Source of the DNA: Actinomycetota bacterium
GTDB lineage: Bacteria > Actinomycetota > Acidimicrobiia > Acidimicrobiales > Ilumatobacteraceae
Direction of reading: 5' to 3'
NCBI GenBank assembly: GCA_018882725.1
Contig: VERK01000013.1
Span: forward strand, 1-22,133
Length of the DNA stretch: 22,133 nucleotides
Shown: positions 1 to 6,486 of the stretch, in pieces
Position numbering within the stretch: the stretch's first letter is position 1
Layout: the number at the start of each line of letters is the position of its first letter
Translations under genes and position numbers: made by a program
Notes under the pieces: model-generated
What the model was told of the DNA's origin: nothing
Seen by the model: only the letters and a program-made list of their open reading frames with translations
Database searches by the model: none

Positions 1-186
1 GATCCGGCGTCGATCACCAACATCGTCACGCACGGCGCGTATTCGCTGGCAGTGCCCACTCCCGACCACTTCATCCCGCTGCTGTACATCGCCGGCGCGG
101 CAGCGGCATCGGGACACGGCGCCTCCACGTTGGTGGAAGGTTGCTCGATGGGTTCGCTCTCGATGACGAGTTACGTCGTCAACTGA
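1..186 (+). CDS. LigB/DODA-type extradiol dioxygenase, C-terminal fragment
   Basis: The first 61 codons, open at the left edge and ending in TGA at 184-186, encode the C-terminus of a class III extradiol ring-cleavage dioxygenase of the 4,5-DOPA dioxygenase (YgiD-like) family. The recognisable part is a His followed by G-A-Y-S-L-A-V-P-T-P-D-H-F-I-P-L-L-Y, which in this family lines one side of the metal-containing active site just before the C-terminus; the closing E-G-C-S-M-G-S-L-S-M-T-S-Y motif also fits. Family members are non-haem metalloenzymes opening catechol-type rings, or are of unknown substrate. The metal ligands lie upstream of the window. It converges on the reductase gene with 3 nt between the stop codons. 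Substrate cannot be told from this piece. Confidence 0.8.
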   Translation, partial: DPASITNIVTHGAYSLAVPTPDHFIPLLYIAGAAAASGHGASTLVEGCSMGSLSMTSYVVN

Positions 187-189
187 CGG

Positions 190-1059
190 TCAGGCGCGTC
201 GGCGGCGCTGACGTTCCATGAGGCTGCACCAGTCCCATTGCGCACCGCCCATCGCGGTCACTTCGGCGAGCATCTGACCCACCATCGCGGTCACAGGCAA
301 AGGAATGTTCATGGCTTCGGCCTCTTCGAGCACGAGACCGATGTCCTTGCGCATGAGCGTGGTGGAGAACCCGTAGTCGTACTCACCCGCGAGCATCTTC
401 TCGGCCCGGTTGGCCATCTGCCACGATGCCGATGACCCCTGCAGCATCACGTGGATCACCTTCGTCACGTCGAGACCGGCGCTCTCGGCGAAGTCGAGAC
501 CTTCGGCGAGTGCTTGGCACAGACCCACCACACAGATCTGGTTGGTCATCTTCGTGATCTGGCCAGCACCCGAATCACCCATCAACGTGATGCGCGCCGC
601 GTACGCCGCGATCACGGGTTCGACGTCATCGAAGGCTCGCTGGTCTCCACCCGCCATCACGGTGAGCGTTCCCTTGCGCGCTCCGTCGACGCCACCCGAT
701 ACCGGTGCGTCGACGAACGATCCACCGGCAGCGGCAACACGCACCGCCACAGTGCGTGCGGCTTGCGCCGAGGTGGTCGAGTGATCGACCCACACGCGCC
801 CCGCGGTCACGGCCGACTCGATGTCATCGGCAACCGCGAGCAACTCACGATCGGCTGGCAGCGACGTGATCACGACGTCGGCATCACGCACCGCATCGGT
901 CGGCGACTTCGCCGCGCGACCTCCCACTTCGGACACGAAGCGATCAGCCATCCCTGGGACGGCATCGCACACCGCGACGTGATGACCTTTGCCCACGAGA
1001 TGCGCGGCCATGTGCCATCCCATCCGACCGATTCCGATCACGGCAACCGAGCGGCTCAT
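190..1059 (-). CDS. 3-hydroxyisobutyrate dehydrogenase-like NAD(P)-dependent reductase
   Basis: A 289-residue protein with the N-terminal Rossmann motif G-I-G-R-M-G at residues 9-14, the family substrate-binding signature D-A-P-V-S-G-G-V-D-G-A, and the G-A-G-Q-I-T-K-M-T-N-Q segment with the catalytic Lys. This is the beta-hydroxyacid dehydrogenase family (3-hydroxyisobutyrate dehydrogenase, tartronate semialdehyde reductase, GarR-like). Length is typical. The frame extends upstream to 1350, but the ATG at 1059 begins exactly at the conserved Rossmann strand and overlaps the stop of the upstream gene as ATGA, so translation is probably coupled. Partnership with the AA_synth protein suggests a small-acid or amino-acid catabolic step. 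The exact substrate is not determinable. Confidence 0.88.
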   Translation of the reverse strand: MSRSVAVIGIGRMGWHMAAHLVGKGHHVAVCDAVPGMADRFVSEVGGRAAKSPTDAVRDADVVITSLPADRELLAVADDIESAVTAGRVWVDHSTTSAQAARTVAVRVAAAGGSFVDAPVSGGVDGARKGTLTVMAGGDQRAFDDVEPVIAAYAARITLMGDSGAGQITKMTNQICVVGLCQALAEGLDFAESAGLDVTKVIHVMLQGSSASWQMANRAEKMLAGEYDYGFSTTLMRKDIGLVLEEAEAMNIPLPVTAMVGQMLAEVTAMGGAQWDWCSLMERQRRRRA

Positions 1060-1640
1060 GCCGGAACTCCGGGTTGGCCGCGGTCGGCCAGTGTGAAGCC
1101 ACCGGCCAATCGTGCGTGAACGCGTCCACCAATGGCCATAGCGAGAATGACCACCATCTCGTCGGGCTTGGGTCCATCGGGCACTCCGACTTCGATCGCG
1201 TCGTAATGACTGCCCACGTAACTCCAGTCGAGATGAGTGATCGGTACGTCGAGACGCGCGCCCATGCCGGCCACCTTCTTGGTGGACGGCACGATCGCCG
1301 TGCCCTTGCCGAGTGCGGCGCGCATGCCACCACCACCTGGGATGTGCCACATCGCGCCGTGTTCGATCTCACCGGCCGAACCGACGATGGTTCCTTTGCC
1401 GTAACCGTCGATCGCCGACGGGTCGCCGCCGAGGTGGCCGATCAAGATGTTGCCGAGTCGCTCGCCGAGCGCCCGCAGTTCATCAGCCGCTGGCGAGAGA
1501 TCGACGACGTACCGACCGACGTACGGATTGGTCACGACAGCAGCCACCGCGCCCTTGACCGCCGGACGTTCGGGTGCCGGCCCGAGGTCGTGGTGGATCT
1601 CTTCCACCACACTGACGATTTTGCGAACGTTGAACAACAT
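1056..1640 (-). CDS. AA_synth (amino acid synthesis) family protein
   Basis: A 194-residue protein matching the PF06684 'amino acid synthesis' family in my recognition: an early R-K-I segment, then N-P-Y-V-G-R-Y-V-x-D-L-S, Y-G-K-G-T-I-V-G, G-E-I-E-H-G-A, and D-V-P-I-T-H-L-D followed by V-x-S-H-Y-D-A. The family name is historical and the biochemical role is poorly defined; members often sit in catabolic clusters. The ATG at 1640 is chosen because the conserved fold starts there; the open frame reaches 1940, but that part would overlap selO. It is first gene of a two-gene unit, its TGA overlapping the ATG of the reductase. I see no clear Shine-Dalgarno site beyond a G-run, and no confident -10 in the 103-bp divergent spacer. 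Confidence 0.82.
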   Translation of the reverse strand: MLFNVRKIVSVVEEIHHDLGPAPERPAVKGAVAAVVTNPYVGRYVVDLSPAADELRALGERLGNILIGHLGGDPSAIDGYGKGTIVGSAGEIEHGAMWHIPGGGGMRAALGKGTAIVPSTKKVAGMGARLDVPITHLDWSYVGSHYDAIEVGVPDGPKPDEMVVILAMAIGGRVHARLAGGFTLADRGQPGVPA

Positions 1641-1731
1641 GAGAACCCCCCGCGTCGGAGTGGCCGACGCCACCGACAATCCTGCCACTCGGTGCTTCGT
1701 CGTCGGTAACGCGCTCCCCCACGGTCCGCCG

Positions 1732-1737
1732 TAGCCT
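1732..1737 (+). promoter_or_regulatory. Leaderless -10 hexamer of selO
   Basis: TAGCCT, followed by 6 nt (gatttc) and then the ATG at 1744. There is no purine-rich Shine-Dalgarno site in the gap. This fits a promoter whose transcript starts at or next to the A of the ATG. The same arrangement recurs at seven other genes in the window. Confidence 0.6.
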
Positions 1738-1743
1738 GATTTC

Positions 1744-3231
1744 ATGACAACCGTCGAACGTTCACACTTCGCGTTCGACAACACGTACGTGCGCGACTTG
1801 GCCGGGATGTACGAACCGTGGAAGGCCAATGTGGTGGCCGACCCTCGGTTGCTCGCCTTCAACGACGAACTGGCCGACGAACTCGGGCTCGACCCGTCGT
1901 TCCTCCGCTCCCCCGAGGGTGTGGCAGTTCTCGTCGGCAACGTGGTACCCGAGGGAGCCGAGCCGATCGCCCAGGCCTACAGCGGGCACCAGTTCGGCGG
2001 CTTCTCACCACGGCTCGGTGACGGTCGAGCATTGCTGCTCGGCGAGGTGATCGATGTTCACGGTCGGCGACGCGACATTCACCTGAAGGGTTCGGGGCGC
2101 ACGCCGTTCGCCCGAGGCGGCGACGGCAAAGCTGCCATTGGCCCCATGTTGCGTGAGTTCATCATGGGTGAGTCCATGCACGCACTCGGTGTGCCGACCA
2201 CTCGTGCTCTCGCGGTCGTAGCCACCGGCGAGTCGATCGCACGCGAGTCGTTACTGCCAGGAGCCGTGCTCACTCGCGTAGCGTCCAGCCATCTGCGCGT
2301 CGGCACCTTCCAGTACGCCGCTACGACTCACGATCGTGACCTTCTGAAGCGCCTCGCCGATTACGCGATTGCTCGTCACTACCCCGAGGTAGCCGGAGCG
2401 AGCAACCCGTACCTCGCGTTCTACGAGCGGGTGGTCGACACGCAGGCTGCTCTCATCGCGCGCTGGATGAACATCGGGTTCATCCACGGAGTGATGAACA
2501 CCGACAACATGACGATTTCCGGCGAGACGATCGACTACGGGCCGTGCGCGTTCATGGATGCGTTCAATCCCGAGACGGTGTTCTCGTCGATCGACCATCA
2601 GGGTCGGTACGCATACGGCAACCAGCCGATGATCGGACAGTGGAACCTGGCCCGTCTGGCCGAGGCGATCGTGTACTTGTTCGACGACGACACCGACACG
2701 GCGGTGAAGATGGCCACCGACGTTCTGGTCTCGTTCAACGAGAGGTTCCACGGCTACTGGTTGGCGGGAATGCGTGCGAAGCTCGGGTTCGACGACTCGC
2801 AGGAAGGCGATGTCGACATCGTCAACGATCTCCTGGCGATTCTGCACGCCGAGCGGGTCGACTTCACGTCGTTCTTCCGCGCGTTGTCGCGTTCGCTACG
2901 TGGTGATTCGTCACGGCTCGATGCGCTCTTCCCCAACCGAATGGCTTTGCTGACGTGGATGCCACGATGGCGGGCACGCACGAACGGGGATCCGACGGCG
3001 GTTGCCGCACACTTGGACACGGTGAATCCGGTGTACGTGCCGCGCAATCACTTGGTGGAAGAGGCCTTGGCCGCGGCAACACATGGTGACTTGTCGGTGA
3101 TGTCGACGTTGCTCGACGTGCTGGCCGACCCATTCACCGAGCGGTTCGAGGGTGACCCGCACATGGCCCGCTACGCCGAACCGGCTCCGGTGGACTACAC
3201 CGAGGGCTACGCCACCTTCTGCGGCACCTGA
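1744..3231 (+). CDS. selO: SelO/YdiU family protein adenylyltransferase (AMPylase)
   Basis: A 495-residue pseudokinase-fold protein of the SelO (UPF0061, YdiU) family, which transfers AMP from ATP to Ser/Thr/Tyr hydroxyls of target proteins and is linked to redox stress. Seen directly: the nucleotide-binding Lys in L-K-G-S-G at K115, the G-R-T-P-F-A-R-G-G-D-G-K-A block at 118-130, the catalytic loop H-G-V-M-N-T-D-N with D254 and N255 (metal ligand), and D-Y-G-P-C at 264-268 with D264 as the second metal ligand. These match the Pseudomonas enzyme residues K113, D252, N253 and D262 as I recall them. The protein ends T-F-C-G-T; the Cys stands where vertebrate SelO has selenocysteine near its C-terminus. 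The start at 1744 is backed by the leaderless -10 box. Confidence 0.95.
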   Translation: MTTVERSHFAFDNTYVRDLAGMYEPWKANVVADPRLLAFNDELADELGLDPSFLRSPEGVAVLVGNVVPEGAEPIAQAYSGHQFGGFSPRLGDGRALLLGEVIDVHGRRRDIHLKGSGRTPFARGGDGKAAIGPMLREFIMGESMHALGVPTTRALAVVATGESIARESLLPGAVLTRVASSHLRVGTFQYAATTHDRDLLKRLADYAIARHYPEVAGASNPYLAFYERVVDTQAALIARWMNIGFIHGVMNTDNMTISGETIDYGPCAFMDAFNPETVFSSIDHQGRYAYGNQPMIGQWNLARLAEAIVYLFDDDTDTAVKMATDVLVSFNERFHGYWLAGMRAKLGFDDSQEGDVDIVNDLLAILHAERVDFTSFFRALSRSLRGDSSRLDALFPNRMALLTWMPRWRARTNGDPTAVAAHLDTVNPVYVPRNHLVEEALAAATHGDLSVMSTLLDVLADPFTERFEGDPHMARYAEPAPVDYTEGYATFCGT

Positions 3232-3350
3232 CCCGTGGTGCCTCTCGTCGAGGTGCTGGTGATGGGACAACTGTCGTCGACTCGGCTCATCGCGTAGTTC
3301 GGGACAAGTTCGTCGCACCACGCAGCCCAACCCACGCCATCGTGTCGTGC

Positions 3351-4070
3351 ATGACCACGAAGAAGAAAGCAATGCTGCTCGGCTTGATCGTCGGCGGACT
3401 GCTCACGGCGCTGGCCACCGTGAGCAGCAGCGCACTCGCGACAGTCGCCCCCACGGACACCTCTGAACCGATGGATACCTCGGTGATCGCGACAGGTCCG
3501 AGCGACACCATCCCGCCGACGTCGCAGGATTCGGGAAGTTCGTCCGACTATCCCCCCGGTTTCGATGTGGTCGTCGAGCGAGTGCAAACGTCCGGGGCTC
3601 CCGACGCCGTGAAGGAGCGAATCCTCGATCGAATCGAGATCTTGAAGGAAAAGGCCGTTGCGTCGCCCCCGAGCCTCGGAGCACTCGGAGCACTTCTCGG
3701 GCGAACGGTCAGCGAAAGTCCGCTACGTGACCAGGTTCGCGATCAACTGCGTTTACGGGTCCAGGACTTCGACCGCCTCATGCAGTCGAGTGACACCGAG
3801 GGCGCCCGCGACGAAATCCGCCAGATCGTCAGCCGATACCGCGTCGAGATGTTGCTCTTGATCCAGGAACGAGTGCACACCCGTCTCGACAGCATCATCG
3901 CCCGTCTGCCCGAGCTCTCGGCGAAGGTCGATACGGAAGCCTGGCGGGAGAAGTTGTCGGGTCTCCGCAACGAAGTACTCGCAGCGACCGACTTGGCTGA
4001 GTTGCGACAGGTAATCGTGGAAGTGCGCTCCGCGTTGGGCGACCTGCGCCGCGAGATCAAGGGAAGTTGA
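3351..4070 (+). CDS. Exported helical protein of unknown function
   Basis: A 239-residue protein (248 nt can be gained only slightly by a GTG at 3342, giving 242). It has a Lys-rich start (M-T-T-K-K-K) and one hydrophobic stretch, about residues 6-29, that reads as a signal peptide or N-terminal anchor. A Thr/Ser/Pro/Asp-rich linker follows to about residue 65. The rest, about 70-239, is charged and rich in Arg, Glu and Leu with few helix breakers, suggesting long helices or coiled coil. I recognise no family. It lies 9 nt upstream of a small lipoprotein with its own strong ribosome-binding site, so the two are probably co-transcribed and act at the cell envelope. No catalytic motif is visible. 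Confidence 0.7.
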   Translation: MTTKKKAMLLGLIVGGLLTALATVSSSALATVAPTDTSEPMDTSVIATGPSDTIPPTSQDSGSSSDYPPGFDVVVERVQTSGAPDAVKERILDRIEILKEKAVASPPSLGALGALLGRTVSESPLRDQVRDQLRLRVQDFDRLMQSSDTEGARDEIRQIVSRYRVEMLLLIQERVHTRLDSIIARLPELSAKVDTEAWREKLSGLRNEVLAATDLAELRQVIVEVRSALGDLRREIKGS

Positions 4071-4074
4071 GGAG
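4070..4074 (+). promoter_or_regulatory. Shine-Dalgarno site AGGAG for the small lipoprotein
   Basis: AGGAG overlaps the last base of the preceding stop codon and lies 5 nt before the ATG at 4080. It contrasts with the leaderless genes around it and marks the second cistron of an operon. Confidence 0.7.
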
Positions 4075-4079
4075 ACATC

Positions 4080-4292
4080 ATGAAGAAGCACATCACCACT
4101 CGTATTGCGGCGACCGTTCTCGCGATTCTCGGCATCACTGCTCTGACTGCGTGCTCGGATGACGACTCGAAGACGTCGACCGACATCACTCATGACGTCG
4201 AGACTCTCGAGTCGGAAGTCGATTCACTCCTGGTCGAGATCGACGAAGTCGATACGATCGAATCCGTCTCGGCCGGCATCCTTTCCGACTGA
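4080..4292 (+). CDS. Small secreted lipoprotein, unknown function
   Basis: A 70-residue protein beginning M-K-K-H with a hydrophobic signal segment and a lipobox L-T-A-C, lipidated Cys at 25. The mature part of about 45 residues is very acidic (many Asp and Glu, D-D-D just after the lipobox) and reads as a single amphipathic helix with spaced Leu/Val/Ile. Lipid anchoring to the outer face of the membrane is inferred. It is the second gene behind the exported helical protein (stop to start 9 nt, own AGGAG site). The basic upstream protein and acidic lipoprotein might interact, but this is speculation. No known family is recognised. Confidence 0.72.
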   Translation: MKKHITTRIAATVLAILGITALTACSDDDSKTSTDITHDVETLESEVDSLLVEIDEVDTIESVSAGILSD

Positions 4293-4318
4293 TCGCTTCG
4301 CGCTTCTGGTGGCGGCAG

Positions 4319-5056
4319 TCAGCCGATCTTCACAAATTGCCAACCACCCGTCTTGAGTCGTTGGATGATCGGGCCGAGCGCCGCCACCTGAGCAGCGCGG
4401 GAACCACTGCCGTCGTGGAGGAGGATCACGAGTCCCCGTCGGTCCTCTTCAGCCGAGCGGATCTGTCCGAGTATGCGACGAGCAATCTCCTTCGGATTCG
4501 TCTCGTCGATCGGAGCCGTTGCATTCCACATCACCCGCTGAAGCCCGAGTGATGAAGCAACTGTGTTCACACGATCGTTGTGCGAACCATACGGCGGTCG
4601 GAACGTTGTCGGTTTCCGACCCGTGGCGGCTTCGATCGTGTTCGAGCACGACGACAACTCCGCCAGCACCCGGTCGCTCTTGATGCGAACGAGATACGGG
4701 TGGTTCATCGTGTGGTTCTGAACGCTGTGTCCTCTCGCAGACGTCCGTGACACGACACTCTGGTTCTTCGAAATCAAGCGACAGATCACGAAGAAGGTTC
4801 CGGGCACCTGTTCTCGATCGAGAATGTCGAGTACTAAGTTGGTCGTCGTCGGGTGTGGTCCATCATCGAACGTCAGCGCGACCTGTCCGGGCCCGGGCCA
4901 CGTCACGACCGGGGCGTCACGAATTGGATCGACCGGAGGCGGTGCCTCTGATGACGGCGGTACAGAGGCTCCAACCGACGATGCCCACACAGAACACACC
5001 GACAGGAAAACCAAACCGATGGCGAATCGGCGCGAAACACGAGACGCTTGTGTCAC
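4319..5056 (-). CDS. Exported polysaccharide deacetylase (NodB/CE4 fold)
   Basis: A 245-residue protein when started at the GTG at 5056. Twin Arg (R9-R10) precedes a hydrophobic segment and a likely signal cleavage near A30. The CE4 motifs are in order: T-F-D-D-G-P (D64, D65), H-x3-H (H115 and H119, metal ligands, in N-H-T-M-N-H-P), R-P-P-Y-G (153-157), and L-L-H-D (H214, D215). Motif 4 is unusual, W-N-A-T-A-P-I-D in place of the common Asp-Trp form. The role is N-deacetylation of peptidoglycan or another cell-wall glycan outside the membrane. The frame extends upstream to 5281 but overlaps the GNAT gene; GTG 5056 lies 17 nt after the GNAT stop, and TTG 5068 is an alternative. Likely in one transcript with the GNAT gene. 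Confidence 0.85.
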   Translation of the reverse strand: MTQASRVSRRFAIGLVFLSVCSVWASSVGASVPPSSEAPPPVDPIRDAPVVTWPGPGQVALTFDDGPHPTTTNLVLDILDREQVPGTFFVICRLISKNQSVVSRTSARGHSVQNHTMNHPYLVRIKSDRVLAELSSCSNTIEAATGRKPTTFRPPYGSHNDRVNTVASSLGLQRVMWNATAPIDETNPKEIARRILGQIRSAEEDRRGLVILLHDGSGSRAAQVAALGPIIQRLKTGGWQFVKIG

Positions 5057-5073
5057 CAGAGATACCAAGCGAC

Positions 5074-5505
5074 TTACAGCGTGTAGCGGTAGACGTTGGT
5101 GTCGCGTTGTTCGAACCCCATCCGCTTGTACAGCCGGTTCGCCGCCTCGCGCGACGGCCGCGACGTCAGGTCGACCGTGATCGCACCATTCGCTCGCGCA
5201 TGATCGAGCGCGGCTCGATTGAGTGCCTCCCCCACACCGTGACCACGCGCCGACTCGTCCACCACCACGTCCTCGATCCACGCGCGCACACCCGTCGGAA
5301 TTCGGAACATCGCCAACGTGAGCGACCCCGCGATCCGTCCATCCACCCGAGCCACGAACAGAGTGGACGCCTCCGACGCCACCAGTGCCTCCAACTCGGC
5401 CCGCGTGGGGGCGGGATTCGACCGCGACAACTGCGGAATCAGAACGCCGAACGCCTGCACCACCTCATCGGTCACTTCACGGCACACGGAGACAACAGCA
5501 GGCAT
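5074..5505 (-). CDS. GNAT-family N-acetyltransferase
   Basis: A 143-residue single-domain acetyltransferase. The core signature is V-D-E-S-A-R-G-H-G-V-G-E-A-L (motif A, Arg/Gln-x-x-Gly-x-Gly/Ala pyrophosphate loop), followed by A-N-R-L-Y-K-R-M-G-F-E near the C-terminus, where the Tyr is the usual general acid. Acetyl-CoA is the donor; the acceptor is unknown. The start at 5505 is supported by GAGGAA seven nt upstream; a longer reading from 5559 would run into the divergent promoter of the next gene. It is followed by the deacetylase gene on the same strand. Confidence 0.88.
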   Translation of the reverse strand: MPAVVSVCREVTDEVVQAFGVLIPQLSRSNPAPTRAELEALVASEASTLFVARVDGRIAGSLTLAMFRIPTGVRAWIEDVVVDESARGHGVGEALNRAALDHARANGAITVDLTSRPSREAANRLYKRMGFEQRDTNVYRYTL

Positions 5506-5512
5506 CGATTGG

Positions 5513-5518
5513 TTCCTC
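5513..5518 (-). promoter_or_regulatory. Shine-Dalgarno site GAGGAA that fixes the GNAT start
   Basis: On the minus strand GAGGAA is followed by 7 nt and the ATG at 5505. This favours 5505 over the longer in-frame start at 5559. Confidence 0.65.
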
Positions 5519-5525
5519 GATCCGA

Positions 5526-5531
5526 AGTGTA
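5526..5531 (-). promoter_or_regulatory. Possible -10 hexamer TACACT of the GNAT gene
   Basis: TACACT on the minus strand would give a transcript starting near 5519, just leaving room for the GAGGAA site. It lies back to back with the TACCCT box of the divergent gene. The motif match alone is weak evidence. Confidence 0.35.
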
Positions 5532-5545
5532 GGTCGCACGTCCCA

Positions 5546-5551
5546 TACCCT
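5546..5551 (+). promoter_or_regulatory. Leaderless -10 hexamer of the SCO6745-family gene
   Basis: TACCCT, then 6 nt (tcgccc), then the ATG at 5558, with no Shine-Dalgarno site between. Confidence 0.55.
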
Positions 5552-5557
5552 TCGCCC

Positions 5558-6460
5558 ATGGATCAACAGGAACTCTCGGCCAAAGGTCGCGCGCTCGGCG
5601 CGGCACTCGAACCCGTCATCGGCCAGGTGTACTTCTCACCCGAATGCCACGCCAACTACGTCGCGCTCGGCTTTCAACCGAGCCCCGGCGAAATGAACGG
5701 CGTCGCACTGCCCGAAGGCGTCGCCTACTTCACGAGCCGCGGATCGCTCATGGGCCAGGTTCCGGGCGAACTCGTCGCTGCTGCCTTCGCCGTCTTCAAC
5801 CCGGCCGTCGTCGTTCCGTCGGTACAAGCCGGGTGGAAGATCACCGATGCCGCGACCATCTGCGGTGCGCGTCGCGACGGTGCCATCGCGCAGCTCGAGC
5901 GCATCCTTGGTGCCAAGCCCGGTGGTGTCGCCAAAGCGCGCGCGATTCTTCAACGGGCCGTCGACGTGCTTCGTCCCGAAGGTCGGCCTCTCTTCGCCGG
6001 CACTCTCAGCCAGTCGGTTCCGTCCACCGATCTCGGCGCGTGTTGGCACTTCGGCGACATGTTGCGCGAATTTCGCGGCGACTCACACACTGCCGCGTGG
6101 ATCGCCGCCGGCCTCGACGCCACCGAGATCGGACTTCTCACCGAGCTCTACTGGGGCCTGCCCCTCAAGTCGTACAGCCGTACCCGTGGGTGGAGCGAAG
6201 ACGACTACACACGCGCGATCGATCGACTCGAATCGCGTGGCCTGCTGGCCGACGGCGACTTCACCCCGGCCGGGCGCGCCCTGCGCGAACAGGTGGAAGT
6301 GAGCACCGACGACCAGATGCGTACGGCCCTCACGGCGATCGGCTCCGACTTCGATCAGTTGATCGACATCCTCGGGCCCTGGAGCCGCGCGGTTCAGCAG
6401 ATGAAGGGATATCCCGCCTCGGGTCCGCACGAATTGGCCGAGGCTGCGAAGCGACGCTGA
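5558..6460 (+). CDS. SCO6745-family protein (HTH-containing, function unknown)
   Basis: A 300-residue cytoplasmic protein of the actinobacterial SCO6745 family. Seen: an N-terminal helical part with Y-F-S-P-E-C-H and Y-F-T-S-R-G-S-L-M-G-Q-V motifs, the A-A-F-A-V-F-N-P stretch, a central W-x-F-G-D-M-L-R-E-F-R-G-D-S-H segment, and at about residues 190-250 a winged-helix-like block (A-T-E-I-G-L-L-T-E-L-Y-W-G, then R-G-W-S-E-D-D-Y-T-R-A-I-D-R-L-E-S-R-G-L-L), consistent with a MarR-like wing. No function is established for the family as far as I know. The ATG at 5558 is chosen over the longer frame from 5318, which overlaps the GNAT gene. The next gene starts 26 nt downstream. Confidence 0.82.
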   Translation: MDQQELSAKGRALGAALEPVIGQVYFSPECHANYVALGFQPSPGEMNGVALPEGVAYFTSRGSLMGQVPGELVAAAFAVFNPAVVVPSVQAGWKITDAATICGARRDGAIAQLERILGAKPGGVAKARAILQRAVDVLRPEGRPLFAGTLSQSVPSTDLGACWHFGDMLREFRGDSHTAAWIAAGLDATEIGLLTELYWGLPLKSYSRTRGWSEDDYTRAIDRLESRGLLADGDFTPAGRALREQVEVSTDDQMRTALTAIGSDFDQLIDILGPWSRAVQQMKGYPASGPHELAEAAKRR

Positions 6461-6474
6461 GTCGCCGAACCTGT

Positions 6475-6480
6475 CAGACT
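6475..6480 (+). promoter_or_regulatory. Weak -10-like hexamer before the selenoprotein gene
   Basis: CAGACT, then 6 nt (gacgac), then the ATG at 6487. It keeps only the second-position A and last T of the TANNNT pattern, so it is weaker than the other leaderless boxes; read-through from the upstream gene is also possible. Confidence 0.3.
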
Positions 6481-6486
6481 GACGAC

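Noticed and set aside
1641..1743. Divergent promoter for the AA_synth gene
   Set aside because: I could place the selO box but found no TANNNT hexamer at the expected distance from ATG 1640 and only a G-run as a possible ribosome site, so no feature is claimed.
3232..3350. Terminator or small RNA in the 119-bp gap after selO
   Set aside because: Only a 4-bp stem (CCTC/GAGG) with no T-run was visible. I see no convincing structure.
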